A stretch of 64,000 nt of DNA from Lineus longissimus (Eukaryota; Nemertea; Pilidiophora; Heteronemertea; Lineidae), in NCBI RefSeq assembly GCF_910592395.1, contig NC_088322.1, forward strand, positions 7,805,431 through 7,869,430. Reading direction: 5' to 3'. Below, in pieces: positions 11,541-24,692 of this stretch (within the stretch, counting starts at the first letter, position 1; each line of letters opens with the position of its first letter). The position numbers and the translations under genes were made by a program. The notes under the pieces were generated by a model that made no database searches, was not told where the DNA came from, and saw only the letters and a program-made list of their open reading frames with translations.

Positions 11541-14500
11541 GCCTTGAATAGCCAGCCTCGTACAGCAATGATAATAAATTCATTATTTTCTCAAGAGATG
11601 ACAGTTTCATGGAATCATAGTCCCTGGCTAGTCTTTCAATTACTGTTCTTCACAAAGGGCAAAAAGGAGAGTGTTTTATAATGATTCTCCAATGTAAATT
11701 GCGCTTCCCGCAATGCACACAAGGACGATAATAGTAAATTTATCCTCGTTCTAACGAGCTGACAGTTTTATCATCCCAGTGCATCATTGTCCACCGTAAA
11801 ACAAATCCATAATGGCTGCCTGAGCGGCGTATATGGAATTAACGAGTTTTAATTAAAATTGATAGGATCTTGCCTTGCTGATTAATTATGCATTGACCCA
11901 ACGTGAAGATAGGCAGGCACAAAAAGGGCAGACGGCTGTGCCGTCTTTTGTTGGTGTGCCCACTTTCACTTGGGATGCTTTTGAATTGCTGTCTCTGAGC
12001 AAATATTGACTTTACTGTTGAGTCAAATTTACGTGAGTGTCTTATATTTTTGCTGATTTCATGAATAGCCTCAATTCGGGAAAATAAAAATTGCAAAGAA
12101 GAAAAAATTTGATTGGAAAAACTGAAAGAAGTTTTGTTATTCACTGGAATAAAAAGTTGCCAAAAAATTTTTTTTTTCAGAAATCTTTGCAAATCGCAAA
12201 TATAAGGAAGCACAGTCAGGAGTAACAAGCATGAGGATTTGAACTGGAAACATTGAAAGGGATGCGATGATTGCTGACTCCCCCCCCCCCCCCACCCCCC
12301 AGGTCCTGCGTTGTAAAAAGTACATGAAGAACCTTTACCCTAAGGGTTACTTCCCCATCTCCATCATCTAACTATCAAACCACCCTGCCGATATCACAAT
12401 AAATACTGTCATAACTTATTCATTCGTGACCTGACGACACACACAGCGCCTCTAAATTTTCACACCGGTTTCATATCATCCATAACAATAGGGAGGATAC
12501 CCAAGCTCTTGTCGGGGGAGCCGTAACACTTCAGAAGCAGTTTAAAATTGCGTGAATGACAGTCATTGAGAACGTTAATCAAAATTAACCTTTGGTCAAC
12601 CGTACAGTTTTCTCTTGATTTTGGTAATGATTTTCCCTGGAATTTATAATTGTTTTCTTGGCGGGAGTTGAGTTACAGAGGTAGCTTCCTCCAAAGAAAC
12701 TATGGTTTTAAATGTTTCTGATAATATGCTTCACAACTATTTTTCCGAAAAAACTTATTTGGTTGAAATAATGAATTCAAGAAAATTAAATCTCAGTTCT
12801 GATCTGTTTTATGTAGAATGTTCCGTGATTATTTAATGCTGACTTCAAACATGATGGATCGGTTTCGTATTGTGTGAGCGCACTGACGCCAAAATGGCCT
12901 TCAAAATGATCAAGATATTGGAATAATCGCTCATGAATAAGATGATTGCGTGTGGCCACAACTACTACTGTAAAGTGCAAAATCTTTGCAGGCATTTAAT
13001 GTTCATAGTTTTTGTGAACAACCATGGGACAGCCGTGATTCACAAAAATGAAATTTTTTGTATAATGTGGAAAAATAAATTTGCCATTTGCCAAAATAAA
13101 AACTGCAAATTTTTTTTTCTTCTGAAATTTTTCGCAAATCACAAAAATAAGGAGACACGAAATTTTGGTCAACAGTACTGGGTTCCCGGTTTCTGGTCTC
13201 CTGGCTCAAAGGTCCAAAATAAACAAAAGTGAAGTGAAGTGCGCTTTACACGTGCCTGCATAGTGGGCATCTGTCACACTGTAGTTCTGGTTGGGTCATG
13301 ATGTGAAAGGTATATTTGTATAAGTAATGTTAACTAAGATAGCCTCAGTTTAATTCTTCCTTGCGTGTAAGCTTGCTTGTCAACAAGAATCAATAAAGAC
13401 CCTATCAAAGTTATCTCAAACCTTTTTTTTATAAATGATTATTCATGTGACGAGAAACTTTATTTTCCTCTTCCACGGCCTGACTGCGGCAAACAATCGC
13501 ATGATCATGATTGGTCGGTTGAAGCGTCGGTCACCGGCAATCGTGGTAATGTCAGTTTCCCTTACCTGTGGTTTTGAGTAATCTTGTGAGTCATTTTGCA
13601 TAAGACGTGCGATTTGGTTCAATTTATACAGCGTTAGGCGTTCGTGTGACACGTTCGATTGGGATTTCATAAAAGATTTCAGATGTAAAGGTTTGCTTAA
13701 GATGCAGATCAAGAGTAAAATATGAGTCATTTTACTGAATTGATGCTGTTTCCGCTTGCTGCTAAAAAGGCACACAGTGAATGTCTTTTAGGAATCTGAC
13801 ATGAAAAAGAAAACATGCACATTTGAATATTAGGATTGCAATAATCATAAGTGATGGTTGGAATTTCTTGATGTGTCAGGCTTTTTATTTTCTGAAAGAT
13901 TTGCATCAGATATTCATGGAGTTGTTCAAAGAATGTGCTGAACTGAATGGACAGCAGGGCCTACGTTTTGAAGCAAGACTTCTCATGCCTTTGGGAAGGT
14001 TTACCACGAGCGTTCCACAGTCAGTCCCCGGAGGGATGTGAAATCTCAGGAGAGCACACGACCCTCTACATTTGTCTCCTTAACTTTCCAAGCCATTTCA
14101 CAAACACAAAACATAACAGCCACCCACAATTATCACCCCAGTATCAAACGATACCTTAATACTTTACAAATTAACTTTGGCGGATACAAATCTTTTTGCT
14201 AATTAGTATTTTGGAGATAATTATAGTTCCGACTGATATCCCAGAATTTAACCAATCTCATCTGATAAGGTGCGTCCCATGATGATGGAGATTTTTGTTT
14301 GATTGCTATATCTTGAGGATTAGGAAGGTCACACCCAACACCCACTGGATTCATGGTAGAACTTTCCTAAGGGAGAGTGGAATTTCCACAATTCCTTGAT
14401 ACACCTTGTTTTGGAGAGTGGCCAAGTTCTACCCTGTAGTTGGGCTGTCACCGTTGTCGTTGTCCTTCCTCCTCCTTATGTAATGGATAGGGTGAATCCC

Positions 14501-14619
14501 TCTTGACAGTGAAGGTTTCCTCCAGTTAATTGCCAAATGCTGTTTGCTCTTAACTCTAAAACTTTTGGGGCATTCTATATTTGGAAAATGTGGTTATTTG
14601 TGAAATTTGCAAAGTTTAT
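11541..14619. other. No recognisable gene; related AT-rich repeats near 12090-12210 and 13070-13165
   Basis: Two related AT-rich segments share words such as CTTTGCAAATCGCAAATA (first) and TTTCGCAAATCACAAAAA (second), each followed by TAAGGA and a GCACA or ACACG word. They are probably copies of one dispersed repeat. A C-homopolymer run lies at 12281-12300. No exon is recognised. Confidence 0.4.
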
Positions 14620-14975
14620 ACTGGACCACTCACCAATAAGATCCCAAGCCCGACAATACCCTATTCGTACCAAAATACTAATGGGTAGAGTCTAAACAGC
14701 CGAACACAATAGTAGGCCTTTCGCAGCCATAAAAGGTTTGGGATATCTATTTAAGAGTTAACAATGTAATCGTCATGAATGGTCATGACTCTACAGCGGA
14801 ACTTTTCATATTACAATTAAAGACCAATTGGAAGAAATGGAGACAAGATATCCCACCCCTTTTATGGCTACGAAATGCTTACTACTATGCTCGTTTGTTT
14901 AGGCTCGACTCATCGAGGCGGGAGTAGAAATCGGGTATTGTCGGGCTTGGGATCTTATTGGCAAGTGGATCCAGT
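14620..14975. mobile_element. Foldback or MITE element with long imperfect inverted repeats
   Basis: The left arm begins ACTGGACCACTCACCAATAA. The right arm, read on the minus strand, begins ACTGGATCCACTTGCCAATA. Both arms continue with AAGATCCCAAGCCCGACAAT, and matching blocks persist for about 130 bp, including GCCATAAAAGG and GGGATATCT. The unpaired centre is about 100 bp. No open frame of note is present. I found no clean target-site duplication. Confidence 0.75.
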
Positions 14976-17900
14976 GGTTTCGAAATTGTCTTCAAGTTGA
15001 TGCCATGCTCTCAGCTTAATAATATAAAAATACCCTATGCCCCACCTTTTGCTGCTGGCAGCCTAGTGTTTCAGCAAGAAATCTGAAGAGGCAGAGCAGA
15101 AAAGGGCACAGTCCACACCGCACAGTTCACACCCTGCTTTTAATGGAAATGCATTGCTTCTGTGAAGTAGACAGGGCAAAATTGGAAAATTGCATTTGAT
15201 TGCCATAAGAACTTCCATCTCGTTGTGAAAAAACCTCAAAGTGGCCTGCCCTAGATGGGATATCCTTCTCTAGAGGCCAAGTGGGGTTGTTTAGTGCAAG
15301 CTGCATGTTAGACGCAGGCATTCACACACAGTTGAGAACTCTTCCTCTCACTGCCAAATGACATCCCTTCCAAAGTTCACTCAAAAGTGTGACATATCAA
15401 TTTCCTCCTCGAGTTGACATTTTGCATCCTTTTCTCCTTGAATGCAACCTCATCCTGTCAATCAAGACAGCTAACTGACATTTCCTGGTTTGGCAGAATC
15501 GTTAAAAGTGGACTCATGGACTCTCCCAGCGTTGTTATGTATTCTATATGTTGGGCGGATGAAGAAATTACGATCGAATGGGAGGGAGGGTCAGATTGGG
15601 GATGGTGGAGGGTCTTGTCTTGAAGCTTCAAGGGTTAAAGTCGCAAAGTTTTTACTTGTCTTGTGCTCATCACTACTTTAGGGTTCCTTAAACTAGCCTC
15701 CACTCCTCCCCCCTCCGTAAATGGAAATTCCTTTGCCTTGGGTGTCTGCAATTGAAGGTGTACAGTCTTAAAGTAGTATCGCGCCTCCTCGGTGGAATGT
15801 GTGTTTTGCGTGTCACAATGCTTAGGCGTCATTCAGGTCTATTTGCCTGGTGACACCTTGTTCTGCAAGGATAAAATTTAAGAGATTAACTGGTTGTTCA
15901 TTGTTGACCCTTGATGGGTGAAGATGGAGGAGAGCAACCAGTACAGGACCAGAGGAGCAATAGAATGAAAGTCTTGGACACTTAACATCCTTGAACATCC
16001 TGCACTTGTCTTGGGGGCTTAGCTTTAAACCATTTTGATATTTACTGAAAAAGGGGAGGGTGCACACCCCCACAACACCTTGATTTGCTACCCTCCAAGC
16101 TAACAAAAACTGCAGCATTGTCACACCTATGCAGTGTGTATGAGATCTGCTGCAGTAAAATCATTTCAAGCTGGAGGCTTCATGTAGTTCATCAAGATAC
16201 TTTAAAAATCGTCAAGTTCTGGAGAATCCGCTGCCTGTCACGCTTTCCAGAATGGATCTCTGGTCGATGACCTGTTTATCGCGTTACTTAAGAAACCCCC
16301 CCAAGTCACCCCGTATCGCTTGTTGCCTATATCCCCCCATACATTCAACACATGAACTTGGTGCCAGTTTCAAATGTCACACAATGAATTTTCCTATGCA
16401 GCATCCTTTCTGAATTCGTACTCTTGACATTGGTATCCACATTCTATACCCACCCTAATGAACCTATCAACGCGGCCTCGTCAACAACAGGCAATTCAAG
16501 GAATTGAAGTGAGCTAATCAGATCCCGTGCAGTTCAATATTGTTGATCGAAATCAATCAAACGGGATCAATACACGAAATTCCTTCGTCTCTTGGGCTTA
16601 AAGATGCTGAATGGCTGGAAGATTGCTTTGGCTCTTTCTCAGATTGGTTTGCCATCCCACTTGGTGATGGGGCTGCTGCTTCGTCTTGCCGATCCAAGCG
16701 GCTTCAGTTGGCCCGTGATCAAAATGAGTGGAGTTAAACATGGGTGGTTTTCGTAAAAAAGGCTGGTGATGGCTTGTTGGCCTGCTGCCAATCATGGACC
16801 CATTTGTGAGCTACCGTCACTCTTGTCTTATTCCTTCCTGACGTTGTCTCTGATTGTTGAGTTATTCCTGGAACTACTCAGAAACAATATTGTTTGGTCA
16901 AGTGTCGGACTTGGATTGTACTGGGATTGTACTTGTTATGGCTCTTCATCACTGTGGCAAATATAGATCAAGCGAGCAAACTCATCCATTATTCCTCGTG
17001 GGACATCTGACCACAATATCTTGAGCAACGAGGAGGCTGATCTTCTGCACTTGTTGTCTTTTAAGAGGTGAAGGTGTTGGCCCTATGCAAAACCCCATGA
17101 ACCAGAGGGCCAGGAGTCCAATTTTAGTCTGGCTCCTCACTTGGAACATGTCTGACAAGAGAGGCGAGGCTTCTGTCGCTCCTAGGATCACTGAAGCACA
17201 CAATATGGTGCACCAGCAAGGTGAAGGACACTAGTAGCACCACTCAATATATCACGACATTGAAGGTTTACTGTCCTTTTAGAAACCACCCCCACTCCTG
17301 GTCTTCATCCTTATAAAACCAGGTATTGCTCCAAGGGGGGACACACCTGAGGCACGTCCTCCTAATTCATACTAATCTTTGAAATTTACCATGAAACTTA
17401 CGAACACACCAAGAATTTTCGTAAAAAATGCAGTGCACGGAACGCTCCCTCGTTTTCTGGCTCCTGGATTCGCCCCTTGAAAACGAAAAATGTCATATTT
17501 GCCGTCTGGTTACTTGCCCCATAAGCACCAGCAAATGGACTATCGATTCAGGAATCTCCCGAAAGGTTCCCATTACACGGGCTGAAGTGGTTTATACCCA
17601 ACATACACACATCAGTTTTGATAACCACGATCAGTTACCGTGCTGTTAGAGCACTCTGAATCATGCTGGAGTCCAGCCGACATTCTGAGATCTCACTGAG
17701 TCATTGATAACTGGCTTGGGATCAGACTAAAGTCAAAAGACACACTTGTTTTTCGCTGTCTTTTTGGTGTTTTAGGAATATTACATCGCCGTTGATCTGA
17801 TGAAATGTTGTCAGGTCCTTTGTCTCTAGTTTCATGTTGTTATTGTAGTCACTTATGCCGATTTCCTACTATGATGCTCAACAATCGGTGGGCAAGTTCC

Positions 17901-20028
17901 GTTTTGTTAATTTCCGCACCACTGCAGTTACAAAACACTAATTCCACTAGTCGCGCGTTTGAGTATGAATTTAGCTTGACTTTGGGTACGTTATCAACCC
18001 ATCATGACATTCGAAAAAGGTGGGGTCTTGCCCCAAAAGGCACAGATAAACACCAATATGAGGTATACTACTAGGGCACCACTTTTGTTCAGTTTAGAGT
18101 TTTTGTGTGGGGAGCACTTCATGTCAACATCCACAATTGTGTTCAAAAGATCAGTTGAATGTTCTTGGAAAAATATTTGTTGATGCATCCTAGCTTTGAA
18201 ACTGCCTTCTTTGCGGATAGCTCAGTAGCATACTTGACTTGACGGCAGATAGTCGTACTTGACAGCCCGTCACACCACTCTCACTTTCTCATTATAAAGA
18301 TTGGCACATAATAGCTGGTCCAACTTGTCATAACTGGCATGCCCAGAAGCCAAGCGCAACGTCTTAAGCAGACCTTGACAAAAGTTCAATAGAGATTATG
18401 AAATGCAATTTTACCTATTATTTGGCTTGTCAATCAAACTTTTCTAATTGGTTGTTCCATCACTTGTGCTCACCCATGATTCGTAAAGTAAACAACACAT
18501 TTTTCTTGTTAACCAAGGTGTTTCTGCCCCGACTTTGCCATGGCGTGGCGTTTACTCAAAAGAAAATGAAATATGCCAAGAAATCCTGAGGACCTCGGAA
18601 ATCGCTGTGCGACTCAAGTTACTAGAATTCCGAAGAAGAGAACCCATTTACACTAAATGCTAAGAAAATGCTAGCTCATTTCGAAGTTTTTCAACCTGTG
18701 GATTTAGTTTCAGCAAATTCATTTACTGGGCTGAACATTTCTATGGTGAATTAATTCATTGGTAAAATATGCGATGGATTTTTTTCTAGTTTCATTAAGA
18801 TTGGACAAGTTGAAGTAACTGGGAGCGAATCTGGAAACTTTTTAACTTCTTAAGTCTAAATGGAATGAATGTAGTACTGTAATTCGATTGGGCAATTTAA
18901 TTTTGGCTGAGCTGGTTTTCTGTTACACGATTTTGAAAGGAAAAAGGGCATGAACAATAACATTTCTTCACTGGTGCTGAGTGAAATAGGCTTAAAGCCA
19001 TGTTCTTGCTAAAATCCCTTCTAGATCACATTTCGCAAAGCGCTCTGCGGAAAACGATATATCTTTTGACAATGATTACATGTTATTTAACATATAGAAC
19101 ACTTAAAGAAACATATTCCACTGTTCCAGGTGTATTCAGTTTCATGGTAGATATTTTGGGGTCCCTGGAGTTGGTTACAGTTGGTGTGAAGAGTCCCAAC
19201 AAAATATTAAGAGGGGGTATGTCCGATCGAAGAAACAATCACTGCAGGTGTCAATTTTAATTACAAAAGCGAGGCCGGTTGTAACATAGAAATGGCCGCT
19301 GTTGAAGCGATCTTCATGAATATGATCAAAAGCGGGCAAACATCTTGGAAATATTCCGAGAAGAAATGGGCAAGTTGATCGTAATGATTATCATTGTGAT
19401 CATAGTCGAGTTTGCAGACTTCCATGCTAATCGTATGAGTCAGGCTCCTTTGATGGGAATAGGTTGGATATCAGGCTAAATGCAGTGAATCCTTGTGTAC
19501 CTACAATGCAACGTCAGACCTCTTAATAGAGTTGCCGCATCATAACGTTATTTTTGGCGAAAATGACCGGTATACGAAGATGTTAAGGTAATGATGTGGC
19601 AGAGTAAGGGGCCAGATGAAAAGGATGAATTGCAGTCTCGCCATATATTGTATTCATCAACGGGTCACCAGTGCTGTATTTACTTTGGATAATCCTCTAC
19701 AATAATGCTTTTCACAACCATTTGTAAATGTGCTGTGCTTTTGAGCTACCACTCTGCACTGTTGCTGTTATTTTAGCTCGAGGGGTTGGGAGTTTACAGT
19801 AAACCTTCTTGTTTAAACTCCTCCGACAAGCAGTGACACCTGTTGGCAATTACGAGGAGCAGAAACTGTCCAAAAAAATCATATCTGGATGGATGCAACT
19901 GCTGCCCTCTAGATTGTATTATGAGAAGCTAGACTTAGTTGCCGATCTTAAATGGAGTAGAGGGCGGGATCCCCTTTCAAGACATTGCCATGGCATGTTG
20001 TAACCTATCAATTTTATACCTCTAGTAC
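14976..20028. other. No recognisable gene
   Basis: About 5 kb in which I recognise no exon, RNA gene or clear repeat. Short open frames are present in all frames, none with a domain signature. Diverged transposon remnants could be present undetected. Confidence 0.35.
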
Positions 20029-20243
20029 AGTGTTGCACGGTTCTCCACAGGGTTTTCTCAAGGTAGGGTGGTACACTTGATATTCAAGAAGTTTCGCCAG
20101 AGTGCAATACAAGGTAGGGTGGGCTGCAATTTAAGGTATGGTGGCCCTATAGAAACCCTTTAGAAACTCTAGACCAAGGTAGGGTGGCTCTTTCAAGGTA
20201 GGGTGGGACAACAAATGGCCTTGTGGAGAACACTGGTGTTGTG
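20029..20243. mobile_element. MITE with internal CAAGGTAGGGTGG repeats
   Basis: The ends are inverted repeats around GGTTCTCCACAGGG (from about 20039) and CCTTGTGGAGAAC (20219-20231), flanked by CAGTGTT-like words. Inside, AAGGTAGGGTGG occurs four times, with one AAGGTATGGTGG variant, in about 160 bp. The repeated inner motif is at uneven spacing, so it is not a simple minisatellite. No coding capacity. Confidence 0.7.
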
Positions 20244-21851
20244 ACAACTTCTCATGAATGAGTTACTTTTGTGCCTTGTACCCGCATGAATTTTTAATAC
20301 CACAGAGCAGCTCAAGTTCCCTCAAGAACGGCTCTCGGCGCAATCAACAATTCTCCGAAGATATCCCATAATTGCGTTTCCAATGTTCGCATCTCTGGAA
20401 CGCAGATGCAGTAAACTCGTTAGCGAAAAGAAGTTCACGGCCGCTGCTAATGAACTCTGGGTTATCTTGTGTTGCGCAGGATACCTGTTTACAGGGAAAT
20501 TGACGGTAATTTGGTAGCAAAGTTCAGGGCCGATGCAAGCTGGGCACAACTGTTGCCCTGTTAACTCTTTCTACATTCATAAACAGTGCTCAATTTCATT
20601 CGTAAACGCTACTGACACCTAGGTTTGTACAGCAGAACAACATGTACTTTTCAAACGGGATAGTTTGTTAGTATATTATCATAAAAATTTAGTTGATATT
20701 CATTTAAATTGTTATTATGCATTTAAGAAACCTGTTTTTGGCTTGTTGTGTTTTTGGCTTACACGCTTATACCCAATTCTGCCTTTTTCAGCGTCTATCC
20801 TGAACCAAGACAAACATTTTTAGGCCCAGGACAGTTCCTCCTCTTTTAGAGAAATTGAGTAAATCATGTCTTAGCAGAAATTAGCATATTTTTTGTTTGG
20901 CTTTTGAGAAGTTTTTCCGTGATCTGTTGAGACATTTACATTGCAAATACCACATGTAGCAGAAATGATCAATATGCCTTAAAACAATGCAGAGTTTGTG
21001 ATCACTGATTACTGATTATTTCCTGCTCTAATTGTCCGAGGAAATATCGCACATACCAATGGCGAGAACTTATGCAAGATTAGGCCACCCTGCGTGATCT
21101 TGTATGCCGATCTTGGAATTTCTCGAATAAATTAGCTTGCAATCCTCGCCTGGAGAATGGAGATAATGGCTCTTACAACACATGTGTGCACTCCCTCTTG
21201 ATGAAGTGTAGCGAGATTGAGCTGTTCTGTAGCGTGGACGTCATCCCTCTGCTGAGTTGCTGGCTTTCCTTGTCTTATGGTTATGTACATGTCTTCTGTT
21301 TGTCATCAGAAATTTTCACATGATCTCTCACTATATATCGTACTTCAGTCAGGTTGCATTTTCACTACCAAACACATTTTCACCTTTATTATGTTGTCAA
21401 CTGCCAACCGTTTATTATCCTGCTGCCCCCACCCACGACCATTCCTCCTATTCAGATAAAGTCACATTCCTATTAAGTTCATTTTCATTTTGACAATGCC
21501 TGTAACTAACACAATAAAATCACATTTGCATGCTTTGGAAGATAATATGACAACATCATTCTCAAGCTTTTGCTTTGTTCCATGGACAATGTCTGATCTA
21601 ATCTTTCTCTTACCGAAAAAACCATTTAGATTTCCATTTCTTTCAGGTTGCTCTTTTGGTTATCCTGTAACAAAATTCACAACTCCGCCTTATTTTTTCT
21701 GCACAATTTATATTTTTCAGACCCACCCACGATCAAAGCCAGCCAGAGGCTAAGTGTCGAGGGAAGCTATGTCGGTCTCGCAGAAGGTTGCCTGAGCCGG
21801 ATAGCCATTACTGCTCGTCGGAAGTGTGGATCCTGAGCTCATGCCCAGACC
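20244..21851. other. No recognisable gene
   Basis: No exon, RNA gene or repeat that I can support. The stretch near 21390-21480 is pyrimidine-rich. Confidence 0.35.
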
Positions 21852-21919
21852 TGTGACGGCATATTGCTTTTTTCAAGGCGGCTAGCATTGTTGCTATGAA
21901 AAAGCAATATGCCATCACA
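21852..21919. repeat. Near-perfect hairpin, 22 bp stem
   Basis: TGTGACGGCATATTGCTTTT at 21852 is matched on the other side of a loop of about 23 bases by AAAAGCAATATGCCATCACA ending at 21919, with a single mismatch. It could be a foldback remnant or a structured RNA. Nothing around it identifies a gene. Confidence 0.65.
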
Positions 21920-22275
21920 TATTGAACTGATTGCTAGGCACTTGGCATTTTCTTTAACGGTTGCTAAGCATTAATTTGCCTGCTTGCTAAAGAATTTGCA
22001 TTTTTGTTCATGGTTGCCAGGACTCTGGTTTCCAAGGAGAAAATACACCTGGTTGCTAGGGATTTTTCTTCGTGGTTACCGAGCAGAAATTTGCGTGGGT
22101 GCTAAGGAAATCGCACATTAGTCATGCTCACGAGGACTCTAGTTGCCAAGGAGAAATGCAAGTTGTTGCCAAGGAGGAAATTCACCTGGATGCTAGACAG
22201 TTTGCATTTTCATTCATGGTTGTAAGGACTTCAGTTGCCAAGGAGATATGCATCAGGTTGTCAGGTAACTGGTGA
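21920..22275 (+). repeat. Run of GTTGCYAAGG-type words
   Basis: Variants of TTGCTAGG, TTGCCAAGGAG and TTGCTAAG recur about a dozen times in 350 bp, at roughly 21930, 21959, 21983, 22012, 22051, 22074, 22097, 22142, 22168, 22190, 22218 and 22236. Spacing is irregular at 20-40 bp. It looks like a decayed short-unit tandem repeat. The words resemble half of an RFX X-box, but they are not arranged as palindromes. Confidence 0.45.
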
Positions 22276-23849
22276 ACTGGACTATAAGTAAGCACTGACA
22301 TTACTGCCATGATACTGAATTTTCATGGTTACATGTTATATTGGGGATAAAAGTTCCTCTGCCAAATCTGGACTTCCGTAATTTTTTCCACAGGGGTTCT
22401 GGAGTTTTTTTCCGAGTTTGGGTTAGAAAAAGTAATTTATTTTCATTCGTGGAATTATGGATAATAAGGAATCCAATTTTAAGCTCACTAGTCTTGATAA
22501 TCTTGACACTTCAGTAACTACATGCATTGCTCTAAAATCAAGATTGGATATACACTGTAATTGGATTCCTCCCAAAGAGAACTTCATTGGCAGCAGTGTT
22601 GCTGCCTGGAGATGGGGCCCTTGCACGTCGGGTTAGTGGATTCAACTTAAGTTACACCAAGAGTAGATAAAGATAAGTCTTTCTGAAGTCTTGGTTACAT
22701 TGACTTTAACTGCCATGGCTAGGACAAATAAGGCCCGAAATATTCAGTTCATGCAGAATTTTCATTGTTTATTAACAGATCAGTGATATACTTCTACATC
22801 TGTAAAACTAAAGAATTGAGAATTTTTAGTAAATTTTATAGAATCACAGTTGAAATTTTTTTGTGAATGAGTGTTCTTACTGAAAATGTTGGTGTCTGGA
22901 TATTTGGAGCAAATTCATTTTTTCATAGGGCCAAAGGCAGACTCTGTTGGAGCAATCAAAAATATTTCCAAGGGTCTGATTTTGTCTGGTTACTAGATCA
23001 GTACTGCTGGGATCAGTGACTGAGGACCTCACCGATCAATCCGGAACTAAGAAACGTGGAGTCGATCTCTACAACTGATCGAATTGCAAGTTCTCGACTC
23101 TGGGTCTTGTTGTGTTCAGTAAGTGCTTGGCTTCTGGTACATTGATTTCTGGGGGAAAGATGTATGTAAATAAATTGTAAGATTAGAGCCAGTATGGGAT
23201 TTGAAGCATTTCATGAGAATTAGAAATAATGTGTATAAAAATACTTAGCCAGCTGAGAATTTGAGAGGTTAAATGTATGTCTGTCGGTTGGTGCCAAAAA
23301 TGTGGAGTACTGATGCTGTACTTCCTTCCAGAGAGCAACACATTTTAGTTGGAGGAACGTTTCTCGGTCTTCAACTGGGTCAACATGTCCTGATGTTGAT
23401 CCTTATAAACACGATAAACAGAACCCATAAAGCACCGTGCAAGCAAGCAATCTTTATTGCAGAAGTTTGAAAGATTTGTCACTGCAATGAGAGATAAAAA
23501 GAGTGATCGTCGGCAAGCAAAATTGGTCGTGGTGGTGATATGCATTAAAACCAAACCAGTGAATCGCACATCACCATGATGGCCGTCTTATCAAAGGCTG
23601 GCGATTTATGTCACATGTTGGCTGCGATAATCACTTCTCTGCCATACTGTTTTGTTGCGTACATTTCAGCTTGAGGAATTTCATGTACAAATGTGTAGGT
23701 GTTCGTGTGAATATGTCCATAAGTCCTAGCAATTTTTACCAGGAAAGGCTCTCAATTCTTTCTAGATACTTGCTATTTTAAGACTATGTATTTATATTAA
23801 ATTGTCAGCTTTTTGTCGGAAGTGTGTTTTGTATCGTCCGCAATATACT
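22276..23849. other. No recognisable gene
   Basis: No domain-bearing exon or repeat recognised. Confidence 0.35.
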
Positions 23850-23990
23850 TAAGGTGAAGTGGTATATTAGCCCCTGTACAATTATAGCCTAGATACAATT
23901 ATAGCCGAGGTAAAATTTAGCCCCTACAGAACGCATTCGTGCACTCGGGCTATAATTGTACTGAGGCTATAACTGTACCACCTCACCTTA
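23850..23990. mobile_element. MITE, GGTGGTA family, copy 2 (best preserved)
   Basis: TAAGGTGAAGTGGTA at 23850-23864 is mirrored by TACCACCTCACCTTA at 23976-23990. Inner arms carry GTACAATTATAGCC on the left and GGCTATAATTGTACTGAGG on the right, so most of the 141 bp folds back on itself. It is non-coding. Confidence 0.75.
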
Positions 23991-24374
23991 CATCGTAAAT
24001 TGTACGCTAACATTTTGTACAGCTCCATTAAGTGTGTAATGGTATATCGTTTCAAATTTAGGCATAGAGGAAAAGGTCTAAAAGAATTACGAGTAGCCTG
24101 GTAAGAATTCATTTTAATGGTCCAGGCTTTCATTTAATATAGACTAAAGGTATTGTTACCATTAGCTAAATATGTATAAAACTCATTCAAAAAATGATTG
24201 GTTTTAATAAAAACGGCTTCTTGTGCCATAGTGCTGTTTAAAACAGGGTCTGAATCAACCTGGCCTACAATAGAAAAGTTGTGCTTCCGAAAGTGGTATC
24301 TGTGCACTCTGACGCAGTTAACTCGATCTGCTGTTTATAAGACGAGAGTAAACTTGATTTATACATTAACAATT

Positions 24375-24657
24375 CACTCTTAGAAATAAAGGTTTTTAAG
24401 CTTCTGAAAAACATTTAATTTTTTTTTCGGTCAACACAAATATGCACCCGATGAGGTTTTTCAACGAAGTGAAAAACCCTTTGAGTTTTTTAGAACCTCA
24501 AAAACCTTCAGGGTTTATTTCACCAAAAAACCCTTTATGGGGTGCACATTTGTGTTGGTCGAAAAAAACCATAAGAGCTTTTCAAAAGCTCAAAAACCTA
24601 CTTTTTAGCTCACCTCTTAGCAGAGGTGAGCTTATCCCATACCGTGGCGTCCGTCGT

Positions 24658-24692
<35 letters not shown>

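Noticed and set aside
11839-12228. 129-codon minus-strand open frame
   Set aside because: Composition is that of AT-rich DNA (Phe/Ile/Lys/Ser) and it overlaps a dispersed AT-rich repeat.
12281-12300. C-homopolymer as a functional i-motif or G4 site
   Set aside because: A single run of C; similar runs at 4375, 40512 and 62518 suggest ordinary homopolymer slippage, and assembly errors are likely there.
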